Assembly (NCBI GenBank): GCA_046153015.1
Contig: JBJXGF010000353.1
Location: forward strand, 1-31,317
Reading direction: 5' to 3'
Length of the DNA: 31,317 nt
Source: JBJXGF01 sp046153015
Lineage (GTDB): Bacteria > Actinomycetota > Acidimicrobiia > Acidimicrobiales > CAIXPF01
Below the pieces are notes generated by a model that was not told the origin of the DNA, did no database searches, and saw only the letters and a program-made list of their open reading frames with translations. The translations under genes were made by a program, and so were the position numbers. Numbering within the stretch: the stretch's first letter is position 1; every line of letters begins with the position of its first letter. Positions 6,499-13,433 of this stretch are shown piece after piece.

Positions 6499-7935
6499 AT
6501 GACCGACCTGCCGGCGTCTCCGAGCACCGAGTCTCCGAGCACCGAGGCAGTCGATCGGCACGCCTGGCTCTCGCTGTCGATCACCACGCTCGTGGCCTTC
6601 CTCGTGGTGGTCGACGTGTCGGTGGTGAACGTGGCGTTCCCCTCGATCCGAGCCGACCTCGGGGCGAGCGAGACGTCGCTGTCGTGGATCATCTCCGGTT
6701 ACAACATCACGGTCGCCGCGTTCCTGCTCATCGGCGGGAGGCTGGCCGACAGCCTCGGGCGCAAGCGGGTGTTCCTCCCCGGCGTGGTCGGCTTCCTGGC
6801 CGGCTCGCTGCTCTCGGGCCTCGCGCCCACCGCCTGGCTGCTCGTGGCCGCCCGGGTCGTGCAGGCCATCGGCGGGGCGCTGCTCATGCCCTCCTCTCTG
6901 GCGGTGACCCTGCCCGAGTTCCCGCTCTCCCGGCGGGCCACCGCCATCGGCGTGTGGGGGGCCATGGGCTCGCTCGGCGCCGCCTTCGGCCCGTCGTTCG
7001 GTTCGCTGCTGATCGGGCTCGGGAGCTGGCGGTACATCTTCCTGATCAACGTGCCGATCTGCGTGCTGGTGGTGGTGGCCGGCCACCGGGTGCTGCGCGA
7101 ATCCCGCAACCCTGCCGCCGCCGGGCGGCCCGACCTCGCCGCCGTGCCGATCGGCGCGGCCGCGGTGGCGCTCGTGATGTTCGCCATCGTGCAGAGCGAG
7201 TCCTGGGGTCTCGGCGACACCCGAGTCCTGGCGTTGGCGGTGGTCGGCGTCGGCCTCGTCGGGCTGCTCATCCGCCGGTCCCGCCGCCACCCCGAGCCGC
7301 TGCTCGACCTCAGCCTGTTCCGTCAGCGCAGCTTCGCGGTGGTGAACGCGGCCGGCGCGCTGTACTCGATGGCGTTCACGTCGGGCTTCCTGCTCAACTC
7401 GCTGCTGCTGCAGACCTACTGGGCCCAGTCGGTGGGCCGCGCCGGCCTCGCGCTCACGCCGGCGCCGCTGCTCGCCACCGCCGTGTCCCTGCCGGCGGGG
7501 CGTTGGGCCGACCGGTACGGGCACCGCTGGGTGACCGGCCTCGGCGCCGCCCTCTGCGCGTCGTCGTTCCTGCTCCTCCTCGTCACCGTCGGGGCTTCGC
7601 CGCAGGTGTGGAGCCTGTTCGTGCCGATCAGCCTGCTCTACGGGCTCGGCACCGGCCTGTCGATCGCCTCCTGGTTCAGCGCCGCGGTGAGCGACGTGGA
7701 GCCGGCCCGGTTCGGGGTCGCCAACGCCACGCTGCGCACCGTGCAGCAGGTGTTCTACGCGGTGGGGGTGTCGGTCGTGATCGCGCTGGTGGCCGCGCAA
7801 CGCGACGCCGCCCCGCTCACCGGCTTCCGCCACGCCTGGGTCTGGGTGCTGGTCATGTTCACCGCCTCGGCGGTGGTGGTCACCGCGTTCTTCCCGGCCG
7901 GCTCCTCGAGCACCCGCCGCGCGCAGCGCGGCTGA
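6499..7935 (+). CDS. DHA2-family MFS drug-efflux permease (EmrB/QacA type)
   Basis: A 478-aa membrane protein of the 14-helix drug:H+ antiporter-2 family, expected to export hydrophobic compounds using the proton gradient. Helix 1 carries the DHA2-typical LVVVDVSVVNVAFPSI (35-50). Loop 2-3 has MFS motif A, GGRLADSLGRKR (79-90), and a later block GSLGAAFGPSFGSLLIG resembles antiporter motif C. The N-terminal 20 residues are polar and contain a duplicated SPSTE pair. The ATG at 6499 is chosen because a TANNNT box sits 6 nt before it. The stop codon lies inside a 25-bp tandem duplication. It shares orientation with the STAS gene but probably has its own promoter. The substrate cannot be predicted; no regulator of the TetR or MarR type is adjacent. 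Confidence 0.9.
   Translation: MTDLPASPSTESPSTEAVDRHAWLSLSITTLVAFLVVVDVSVVNVAFPSIRADLGASETSLSWIISGYNITVAAFLLIGGRLADSLGRKRVFLPGVVGFLAGSLLSGLAPTAWLLVAARVVQAIGGALLMPSSLAVTLPEFPLSRRATAIGVWGAMGSLGAAFGPSFGSLLIGLGSWRYIFLINVPICVLVVVAGHRVLRESRNPAAAGRPDLAAVPIGAAAVALVMFAIVQSESWGLGDTRVLALAVVGVGLVGLLIRRSRRHPEPLLDLSLFRQRSFAVVNAAGALYSMAFTSGFLLNSLLLQTYWAQSVGRAGLALTPAPLLATAVSLPAGRWADRYGHRWVTGLGAALCASSFLLLLVTVGASPQVWSLFVPISLLYGLGTGLSIASWFSAAVSDVEPARFGVANATLRTVQQVFYAVGVSVVIALVAAQRDAAPLTGFRHAWVWVLVMFTASAVVVTAFFPAGSSSTRRAQRG
6517..6546 (+). repeat. 15-bp tandem duplication in the 5' end of the efflux gene
   Basis: TCTCCGAGCACCGAG occurs twice head to tail (6517-6531, 6532-6546) and encodes SPSTE twice in frame. 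The extra copy only lengthens the disordered N-terminal tail. Confidence 0.9.
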
Positions 7936-7970
7936 CCGGCAGAGCGCGCAGCGCGGCTGACCGGCAGAGC
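7921..7970 (+). repeat. Exact 25-bp tandem duplication spanning the stop codon
   Basis: Bases 7921-7945 are repeated exactly at 7946-7970. The unit contains the last codons and TGA (7933-7935) of the efflux permease, so the second copy is a non-coding echo of the gene end within the gap before 8006. Confidence 0.95.
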
Positions 7971-8005
7971 GCCTCCTGGGCAGAGCCCGGCGGGCGGGCG
8001 CCAGG

Positions 8006-9058
8006 ATGGCCGGCGTGAAGGTAGACGGAGGGCCGGGGGTCAAGGCCGGGCTGGCCGAGGTGGCCCCGGCCGCCGCCGCCGCAGAACGGGCCGGGTACGA
8101 CGGGGTGTTCGTGCCCGAGACCGTGCACGACCCGTTCGTGGTGCTCACCCTCGCCGCCGGGGCCACGGAGCGGGTGGAGCTCGGCACCAAGGTGGCGATC
8201 GCGTTCGCCCGCAGCCCGATGGCGCTGGCCTACACGGCCAACGACCTGCAGCAGCTCTGCCGGGGGCGGCTGGTGCTGGGCCTCGGCGCCCAGGTCCGGG
8301 CGCACGTGGTGCGGCGCTTCTCGATGCCTTGGAGCCGACCGGCGGCCCGCATGCGGGAGTACGTGCTGGCGATGCGGGCCATCTGGGCCTCGTGGAACGG
8401 CGAGGCGCCGCTCGAGTTCCGCGGCGAGTTCTTCACCCACACCCTCATGAACCCGCTGTTCACGCCGCCCCCCAACCCCTACGGGCCGCCCCTCGTGATG
8501 CTGGCCGGGGTGGGGCCGCGGATGATCGAGACGGCGGGCGAGGTGGCCGACCGCTTCGCCTGCCACAGCTTCACCTCGCCGAGCTATCTGGCCGAGGTGA
8601 TCCGCCCGGGGCTCGAACGGGGCGCGGCTCGGGCCGGCCGCTCGTTGATCGGCCCGGCCGGCCCGGCCGACTCCGGCTTCGAGGTGGCGATCACGGCGTA
8701 CATCGTCACCGGGAACGACGACGCCGAGATGGCCGACGCCGCCACGGCGATCCGCCGCCAGATCGGCTTCTACGGCTCCACCCCCGCCTACGCAGGCGTG
8801 CTCGAGCACCACGGGCTCGGGCATCTCCACGAACCGCTCCACCGGCTCTCCCGGCAGGGGGAGTGGGCGCAGATGGGCGAGCTGATCGACGACGACGTGC
8901 TCGACACCTTCGCCGCGGTGGCGCCGCCCGATCAGCTCGCCGCCAAGCTCCTCGCCCGCTTCGGCGGCCTCGCCGACCGGGTGTCGTTCTACTACCTCGG
9001 CTCGGGGCGCATCGACTGGGCGCCGATCGTCGCCGCCCTCCAGCGAGACGGCGCCTGA
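8006..9058 (+). CDS. LLM-class (luciferase-like) oxidoreductase, probably F420-dependent
   Basis: A 350-aa TIM-barrel protein of the bacterial luciferase-like monooxygenase superfamily, resembling the actinobacterial subgroup described as F420-dependent (TIGR03617-like). Typical blocks are AERAGYDGVFVPETVHDPF, TERVELGTKVAIAFARSPM, LCRGRLVLGLGAQ, a PP-rich stretch before LVMLAGVGPRMIETAGEVAD, and the C-terminal DRVSFYY. Members use F420H2 or FMN to reduce or oxygenate small molecules; the substrate is unknown. The frame opens at ATG 8006, but GTG 8015 (giving MKVDGG) is at least as likely: that N terminus is typical of the subgroup and AGGA at 8003-8006 is 8 nt from it. The gene starts 36 nt after the 25-bp duplication and is followed 11 nt later by a second LLM gene. 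Confidence 0.88.
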   Translation: MAGVKVDGGPGVKAGLAEVAPAAAAAERAGYDGVFVPETVHDPFVVLTLAAGATERVELGTKVAIAFARSPMALAYTANDLQQLCRGRLVLGLGAQVRAHVVRRFSMPWSRPAARMREYVLAMRAIWASWNGEAPLEFRGEFFTHTLMNPLFTPPPNPYGPPLVMLAGVGPRMIETAGEVADRFACHSFTSPSYLAEVIRPGLERGAARAGRSLIGPAGPADSGFEVAITAYIVTGNDDAEMADAATAIRRQIGFYGSTPAYAGVLEHHGLGHLHEPLHRLSRQGEWAQMGELIDDDVLDTFAAVAPPDQLAAKLLARFGGLADRVSFYYLGSGRIDWAPIVAALQRDGA

Positions 9059-9069
9059 GGTCGCCCGCC

Positions 9070-10131
9070 GTGCGGTTCGGCGTGCTCTACAACATCGACT
9101 ACCACGAAGAGGTGCACGGCAGCGCCTCCCGGTACTACGGCGCCATTCTCGACCAGGTCGTGGCCCTCGAGGAGCTGGGCTACGACTCGGTGTGGTTCGG
9201 CGAGCACCACTACGCCCGGTACTCGTTCGGCTCGCCGGCCACGATCGCGGTGGCCGCCGCGGCCCGCACCTCGCGCATCCGGCTCGGCACGGGGGTGTCG
9301 CTCGTGCCGCTGCACCACCCGCTGCGCCTCGCCGAGGAGTACGCCATGCTCGACGTGCTCTCCGGGGGCCGCCTCGAGTACGGCGTGGGCCGGGGCTTCC
9401 TCAAATCCGCCTACGACCTCTTCGGGATCGACGCCGAGGAGTCGATCCTGCGCTACCGGGAAGGCATCGAGGTGATCCGCGCCGCGTGGCTCGCCGCCGG
9501 CCGGGCCTTCGACGCCGCCGGGCCGTTCTTCCCGCTGCAGGGCGCCGAGTGCTTCCCGCCGCCGGTGCAGCAGCCCCACCCGCCGATCTACGCCTCGGGC
9601 GCGGCCACGCTCGACAACTTCGTGTGGGCCGCCCGCCAAGGCCTCAACCTCGCCACCGCGTTCTTCATCCCCCGCCGTGACTTCGTGCGCGACGCCATCC
9701 TCCAGTACCGCGCCGAGCTGGCCGCCGCCGGATGGGACCCGGCCGAGCGAGAGGTGCTCGGCGTGATCCAGATGTACTGCGCGGAGACCAACGAGGAGGC
9801 GGCCACGAGGGGCTGGACCTTCACCGAGAACTACCTGCGGTTCTTCTCCGGCCTCGACGCCCGCAACCCTCACCAGGCCGAGACGTACCGGGCGTACCAG
9901 CCGAGCCGGTCGGGCCGCACGATGGGGGACCTCACCTTCGAGCAGTTCGACGCCGCCAACCTGGCCTTGATCGGCGACCCCGTCCGCGTGGCCGAGAAGC
10001 TGCGCTGGGTGCAGGAGTTCTACGCGCCCGACGGGCTGCTGCTGGAGGTGGCCCAAGGCGCCATGCCGCCCGAGCTGGTCATCCCCACCTGCGAGCGCTT
10101 CGCCAGGCACGTGATGCCCGAGTTCCGTTGA
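9070..10131 (+). CDS. LLM-class flavin/F420-dependent oxidoreductase (second of pair)
   Basis: This 353-aa luciferase-like TIM-barrel protein differs clearly from its neighbour, so the two are not a recent duplication. It starts with the strand RFGVLYNIDYHEE. It contains EELGYDSVWFGEHHYARYSF, a luciferase-like signature with the E-H-H triad, then IRLGTGVSLVPLHHPLRLAEEYAMLD and SGGRLEYGVGRGFLKS. Later come PHPPIYASGAAT and DPVRVAEKLRWVQE. A FMN- or F420-linked monooxygenase or dehydrogenase is expected; the substrate is unknown. The GTG at 9070 is chosen because GAGG lies 9 nt upstream and the product begins exactly at the first beta strand. The 11-nt spacing after the previous stop codon suggests cotranscription, possibly with the two enzymes acting in one pathway. 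Confidence 0.88.
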   Translation: MRFGVLYNIDYHEEVHGSASRYYGAILDQVVALEELGYDSVWFGEHHYARYSFGSPATIAVAAAARTSRIRLGTGVSLVPLHHPLRLAEEYAMLDVLSGGRLEYGVGRGFLKSAYDLFGIDAEESILRYREGIEVIRAAWLAAGRAFDAAGPFFPLQGAECFPPPVQQPHPPIYASGAATLDNFVWAARQGLNLATAFFIPRRDFVRDAILQYRAELAAAGWDPAEREVLGVIQMYCAETNEEAATRGWTFTENYLRFFSGLDARNPHQAETYRAYQPSRSGRTMGDLTFEQFDAANLALIGDPVRVAEKLRWVQEFYAPDGLLLEVAQGAMPPELVIPTCERFARHVMPEFR

Positions 10132-10154
10132 GCCGGGCGGCGCTCCCGTAGGCT
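10128..10154 (+). promoter_or_regulatory. Possible promoter for the hydroxyacid dehydrogenase gene
   Basis: TTGAGC (10128-10133) and TAGGCT (10149-10154) are 15 nt apart, in the 54-bp gap before the GTG at 10186. The spacing is short and the match modest, so read-through from the LLM genes is equally possible. Confidence 0.3.
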
Positions 10155-10185
10155 CTCGCCGGGATCGGAGCCGGAGGGGGCCACG

Positions 10186-11106
10186 GTGCAGGTCGGGTTC
10201 ATCGGGTTGGGGACGATGGGCGGGCACATGGCCCGCCACGTGATCGAGGCCGGCCACCGCGTGGCCGTGCACGACCAGCGCCCGGAAGCGGCGGAGGCGC
10301 ACCTCGCCGCCGGCGCCGTGTGGGCGGGCTCGCCGGCCGAGGCGGCGGCCGAGGCCGAGGTGGTGTTCACCTCGCTGCCGGGGCCGCCCGAGGTCGAGTC
10401 GGTGGCCGCCGGCCTGCTCGAGGGCATGCGGGCCGGCAGCGCCTGGTTCGACCTCACCACCAACTCGCCGACGCTGATCCGGGCGCTGCACCGCAGCTTC
10501 GCCGCGCACGACGTAGCCGTGCTCGACGCGCCGGTCAGCGGCGGCCCGCACGGCGCTGCGTCGGGCCGGCTCGCCCTCTGGGTGGGCGGCGATCCCGACG
10601 TGTACCAGCGCCACGAACCGCTGCTGCGGGCGATCGGCGACCAGCCCTACTACGTAGGCCCGATCGGCGCGGGCGCCATCGCCAAGCTCGTGCACAACTG
10701 CGCCGGGTACACGATCCAGGCGGCGTTGGCGGAGGTGTTCACGATGGGCGTCAAGGCCGGGGTCGACCCGCTCGTGATCTGGCAGGCCGTGCGCCAGGGC
10801 GCCATCGGCCGTCAGCGCACCTTCGAGCGCCTCGCCGACCACTTCCTGCCCGCCGAGTTCGACCCGCCGTCGTTCGCCCTGCGCCTGGCCCACAAGGACA
10901 TGTCGCTCGCCGTGGGCCTCGGGCGGGAGCACAACGTGCCGATGCATCTCGCCGGCCTCGCGCTCGACGAGCTGACCGAGGCCCTCAACCGGGGCTGGGG
11001 CGGGAGGGACTCGCGGGCGGCGATGCTGCTGCAGGAGGAGCGGGCCGGCGTGGAGATCCGGGTGCCGAAGGAGCGCATCGCCCAAGCCCGCGCCGGCGAT
11101 GCTTGA
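10186..11106 (+). CDS. 3-hydroxyisobutyrate dehydrogenase-family NAD(P)-dependent oxidoreductase
   Basis: A 306-aa beta-hydroxyacid dehydrogenase. The N-terminal Rossmann fold has GFIGLGTMG (4-12). The substrate-binding signature DAPVSGGPHGAASG starts at Asp114, and the catalytic Lys167 lies in GAGAIAKLVHN. These are the marks of the family that oxidises 3-hydroxyisobutyrate, tartronate semialdehyde, glyoxylate-type or similar 2-/3-hydroxyacids. The exact substrate cannot be assigned, and imine reductases share the fold. The start is GTG at 10186, with a strong GGAGGGGG ribosome-binding site 5 nt upstream. It follows the two LLM oxidoreductases by 54 bp on the same strand and may act on their products. 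In valine or related catabolism it would work in the cytosol. Confidence 0.88.
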   Translation: MQVGFIGLGTMGGHMARHVIEAGHRVAVHDQRPEAAEAHLAAGAVWAGSPAEAAAEAEVVFTSLPGPPEVESVAAGLLEGMRAGSAWFDLTTNSPTLIRALHRSFAAHDVAVLDAPVSGGPHGAASGRLALWVGGDPDVYQRHEPLLRAIGDQPYYVGPIGAGAIAKLVHNCAGYTIQAALAEVFTMGVKAGVDPLVIWQAVRQGAIGRQRTFERLADHFLPAEFDPPSFALRLAHKDMSLAVGLGREHNVPMHLAGLALDELTEALNRGWGGRDSRAAMLLQEERAGVEIRVPKERIAQARAGDA

Positions 11107-11136
11107 GCCCGCCGTTCCCGACCGGCTTGGTCCGCC

Positions 11137-11142
11137 TAGCCT
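11137..11142 (+). promoter_or_regulatory. Minus-10-like box before the DUF4404 gene
   Basis: TAGCCT lies 8 nt before the ATG at 11151, with no ribosome-binding site between them. This is consistent with a leaderless or near-leaderless transcript. Confidence 0.35.
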
Positions 11143-11150
11143 GGTGGGCC

Positions 11151-11393
11151 ATGGATCTGCACCTGCGCGAACAGCTCGAGGAGTTGGGCCGGCGCCTGCA
11201 CCTGCACCGGGGCGCGGGCGAGGAGCGGGCCGGGGCGCTGCGGGCCGACGTGCAGCGCGCCCTCGACGACGACGAGCACCACGGGCTCGTCGACCGCCTG
11301 GAGGAGGAGGCGGTCGAGTTCGAGACCGACCATCCCGACCTCGCCGCCTTTCTCCGTCAGGCCGCCAACACGCTCAGCGCCGCGGGGATCTGA
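11151..11393 (+). CDS. DUF4404 family small protein
   Basis: An 80-aa, acidic, all-helical protein. Its heptad-like Leu/Glu pattern (LREQLEELGRRLHL, LVDRLEEEAVEFE) suggests a coiled coil or helical bundle. The ending, a Glu/Asp-His-Pro block followed by LAAFLRQAANTLSAAGI, matches what I recall of DUF4404, where a similar motif closes the protein. Its function is unknown. It has no signal peptide or membrane segment and no cysteines. ATG at 11151 is the natural start. It stands alone between the dehydrogenase (44 bp upstream) and a 233-bp gene-free stretch. Confidence 0.7.
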   Translation: MDLHLREQLEELGRRLHLHRGAGEERAGALRADVQRALDDDEHHGLVDRLEEEAVEFETDHPDLAAFLRQAANTLSAAGI

Positions 11394-11435
11394 CCCGCGG
11401 CCTGAGCGGCGTGTCGGACACCGCGACGAGGCCGG

Positions 11436-11552
11436 TTGTGTCGGGTTGTTCGTGGCCGGCCCAGTAGAGGCCGCCCTGGGCTCCGCGAAACCGCTGGTCG
11501 GAACGTTCCACGCGTGGGTCATACTCGGGCTCTCGCGAACAACCCGCCACAA
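11436..11552. other. Inverted-repeat-bounded intergenic element (candidate structured RNA or regulatory site)
   Basis: In the gene-free stretch 11394-11626, arm 11436-11452 (TTGTGTCGGGTTGTTCG) is the reverse complement of 11536-11552 except for one base. That gives 16 of 17 paired positions with an 83-nt interior. The interior has a 6-bp hairpin (GCCCAG 11459-11464, CTGGGC 11476-11481). It also has two overlapping 10-bp palindromes, GGAACGTTCC (11500-11509) and CCACGCGTGG (11508-11517). No open frame of note and no tRNA-like arms are visible. It could be a small RNA with a long closing stem, a 5' leader of the downstream lipoprotein gene, or a small mobile-element remnant. I saw no target-site duplication. 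Confidence 0.45.
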
Positions 11553-11626
11553 ACGCCAGTCCCGGCTGGCGGCGAGGGGCCGTCCGGCCCTGGGCGCAGC
11601 GCCGTTGGGCGCGGGAGGCTGGCGAG

Positions 11627-12271
11627 ATGCGCATCCGGGTGCTCGCCGTCGCCGTGCTCGCCGCTCTGGGCTTGTTGGCGCCCGCCGCTTGCGCGGTCTC
11701 CCCGGTCGACGAGGCCTCGCTCAGGCAGCCCGAGCTGGCGGTGTGGCCCTTCGCCAGCCAGCCGCACCGCTACCACGACCCGGTCGAGCTGGCCCGGGCC
11801 TTCGCCACCACCTACCTCGCGTTCGCCGACCCGGTGGTGGGCGAGTTCCAGGCGGGCGACAGCCGCTCGGGCGAGGTGGAGGTGCGCACCGATTCGCGCA
11901 CGCCGCCCACCGTGGTCTTCGTCCGCCAAGCCGGCGTCGACGACTCGTGGTGGGTGATCGGGGCGGCGGCCGCGTCGTTGCAGCTGCAGACCCCGGGCGC
12001 GCTCGATGTCGTGTCATCGCCGGTGCGCGTGGCCGGCCAGAGCACGGCGTTCGAGGCGACGTTCCTGCTCGAGGTCCGTCAGGACGGGCGGGTCGAGCCG
12101 CTCACCATGGTGCCCTTGATGGGCGGCGCCAACGGCGAGATGGGCCCCTTCGAGGCCGACGTGGCGTTCCCGGCGCCGACCGCCGCCGCCGGCGCGCTGG
12201 TGCTGTGGGAGCCCTCGGCGAAGGACGGCTCGACCTTCGCCGCCAGCGTGGTGCGCGTCCGCTTCTCCTAG
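11627..12271 (+). CDS. Exported (probable lipo)protein with Gmad2 immunoglobulin-like domain
   Basis: A 214-aa secreted protein. A basic start and hydrophobic helix (MRIRVLAVAVLAALGLLAPA) end at Cys22 in PAAC. The Pro at -3 makes this a poor lipobox, so lipid anchoring is likely but not certain. Residues about 115-214 resemble the Gmad2 domain (Ig-like, also found in spore-germination-associated proteins). They show TPGALDVVSSPVRVAGQS, then FEATFLLEV, FEADVAF, and WEPSAKDGS before a terminal strand. The middle part (about 45-105) is unassigned. The domain is thought to bind at the cell envelope; no enzymatic residues are seen. The ATG at 11627 has GGGAGG 8 nt upstream. The gene converges on the nitronate monooxygenase gene with only 17 bp between stop codons. 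Confidence 0.7.
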   Translation: MRIRVLAVAVLAALGLLAPAACAVSPVDEASLRQPELAVWPFASQPHRYHDPVELARAFATTYLAFADPVVGEFQAGDSRSGEVEVRTDSRTPPTVVFVRQAGVDDSWWVIGAAAASLQLQTPGALDVVSSPVRVAGQSTAFEATFLLEVRQDGRVEPLTMVPLMGGANGEMGPFEADVAFPAPTAAAGALVLWEPSAKDGSTFAASVVRVRFS

Positions 12272-12297
12272 CCGACTCTTAGTCAGCCTCAGTCGGC
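12271..12297. terminator. Weak hairpin between convergent genes
   Basis: GCCGACT (12271-12277) and AGTCGGC (12291-12297) can pair over 7 bp around a 13-nt loop between the lipoprotein and nitronate monooxygenase stop codons. It is short, so termination here is uncertain. Confidence 0.35.
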
Positions 12298-13428
12298 CAG
12301 CTTGTCCTGAAGGGCCGCCGCGGCGTCGATGAACTCGTCGATCATGTCGAAGACCACCTGGCGGGCCGGCTTCACCTGGTTCATCTCGCCCACGATCTGA
12401 CCCACGAAGTAGTTGGCGAGCTGCTCCGCGCCCGAGCCGGGCCGGTGCGCGGCCCGGTCGATCCGGGCGCGGGCCTCGGCGGTGAGCACGATCTGGTGCG
12501 GCATGCCGAGCGGGGCCGGGCTGTCGGGACGCTCCCACTCGTCGGTCCACGCCGAACGCAGCTGGCGGGCCGGCTTGCCGGTGATCGAGCGGGACCGCAC
12601 CGTGTCCGAGGAGGTGGCCTTCAGGAACTTCTGCTTCACGGTCGGGTGGGTCTCGGCCTCCTCGGTGGTCAGCCACACCGAGCCGCACCACACCCCTTCG
12701 GCGCCGAGCGCCAGCGCGGCGGCCATCTGGCGGCCCCGGCCGATCCCGCCGGCGGCCAGCACCGGGGTCGGCGCCACCGCGTCGACCACCTCGGGCACCA
12801 GCACCATCGTGGCCACCTCCCCGGTGTGGCCGCCCGCCTCGTAGCCCTGGGCCACGATCAGGTCCACTCCGGCGGCGGCGTGGCGCACGGCGTGCGCCTT
12901 CGTGCCGGCGAGCGCCGAGACCAGCACGTTCTGCTGGTGGGCCCGCTCGATCATCCACGGCGGGGGCGGGCCGAGCGCGTTGGCCACGAGGCGGATCGGG
13001 TGCGCCAGCGCGATGTCGACCAACGGGGTCGCCTGGTTGGCGCTGACCGGCGCGGCGTCGCCGCGGCTGGAACGGACCCGGTTGGGGTCGCGCGGCGGCC
13101 GCTCGGGCACCCCGTAGCGGGCCAGCAGGTCCTCGAGGAAGGCCCGGTGCGCGGCCGGGATCGTCTCGTGGACGCGCCGGGTGGACAGGCCCCCGTCGTC
13201 TTTGCCCTCGTACTTGGCCGGGATCAGCACGTCGACCCCGTAGGGCGCCCCGGCGAGCTCGGCGTCGAGCCAGTCGAGGTCGATCTCGAGCTGCTCGGGC
13301 GTGTGGCCGGTGATGCCGAGCACGCCGAAGCCGCCGGCCTTGGACACCGCCGCCACCACGTCCCGGCAGTGGGTGAACGCCACGATCGGGAACTCGACGC
13401 CGAGCAGCTCGCACACCCGGGTCCGCAT
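12289..13428 (-). CDS. Nitronate monooxygenase-family FMN enzyme
   Basis: A 379-aa TIM-barrel flavoprotein of the 2-nitropropane dioxygenase/nitronate monooxygenase family. The N terminus MRTRVCELLGVEFPIV and KAGGFGVLG (30-38) are typical. QGYEAGGHTG (194-203) carries the family His and phosphate-binding glycines, and AAGGIGRGRQ (225-234) is the second FMN phosphate site. An insertion around 66-125 (KYEGKDDGG..RPPRDPNRVRSS) is less typical. Known relatives oxidise alkyl nitronates or propionate-3-nitronate, or act as NAD(P)H:quinone reductases and enoyl-type reductases; the substrate here is unknown. The frame stays open upstream into the CaiB gene, but ATG at 13428 gives the natural N terminus and lies 5 nt after the CaiB stop codon. 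Cotranscription with the CoA transferase suggests action on an acyl-CoA or organic acid. Confidence 0.88.
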   Translation of the reverse strand: MRTRVCELLGVEFPIVAFTHCRDVVAAVSKAGGFGVLGITGHTPEQLEIDLDWLDAELAGAPYGVDVLIPAKYEGKDDGGLSTRRVHETIPAAHRAFLEDLLARYGVPERPPRDPNRVRSSRGDAAPVSANQATPLVDIALAHPIRLVANALGPPPPWMIERAHQQNVLVSALAGTKAHAVRHAAAGVDLIVAQGYEAGGHTGEVATMVLVPEVVDAVAPTPVLAAGGIGRGRQMAAALALGAEGVWCGSVWLTTEEAETHPTVKQKFLKATSSDTVRSRSITGKPARQLRSAWTDEWERPDSPAPLGMPHQIVLTAEARARIDRAAHRPGSGAEQLANYFVGQIVGEMNQVKPARQVVFDMIDEFIDAAAALQDKLAD

Positions 13429-13433
13429 CGCGC

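Noticed and set aside
8329..9069. N-terminal extension of the second LLM protein
   Set aside because: It is out-of-frame sequence over the first LLM gene. The GTG at 9070 gives a complete LLM fold.
8992..11085. Long minus-strand open frame (697 codons)
   Set aside because: It lies opposite the second LLM and dehydrogenase genes. Its composition is that of a codon-position shadow, with no recognisable domain.
11436..11552. tRNA, SRP RNA or insertion sequence
   Set aside because: No T-loop or anticodon arm, no SRP apical motif, no transposase and no target-site duplication were seen. It is kept only as an unassigned element.
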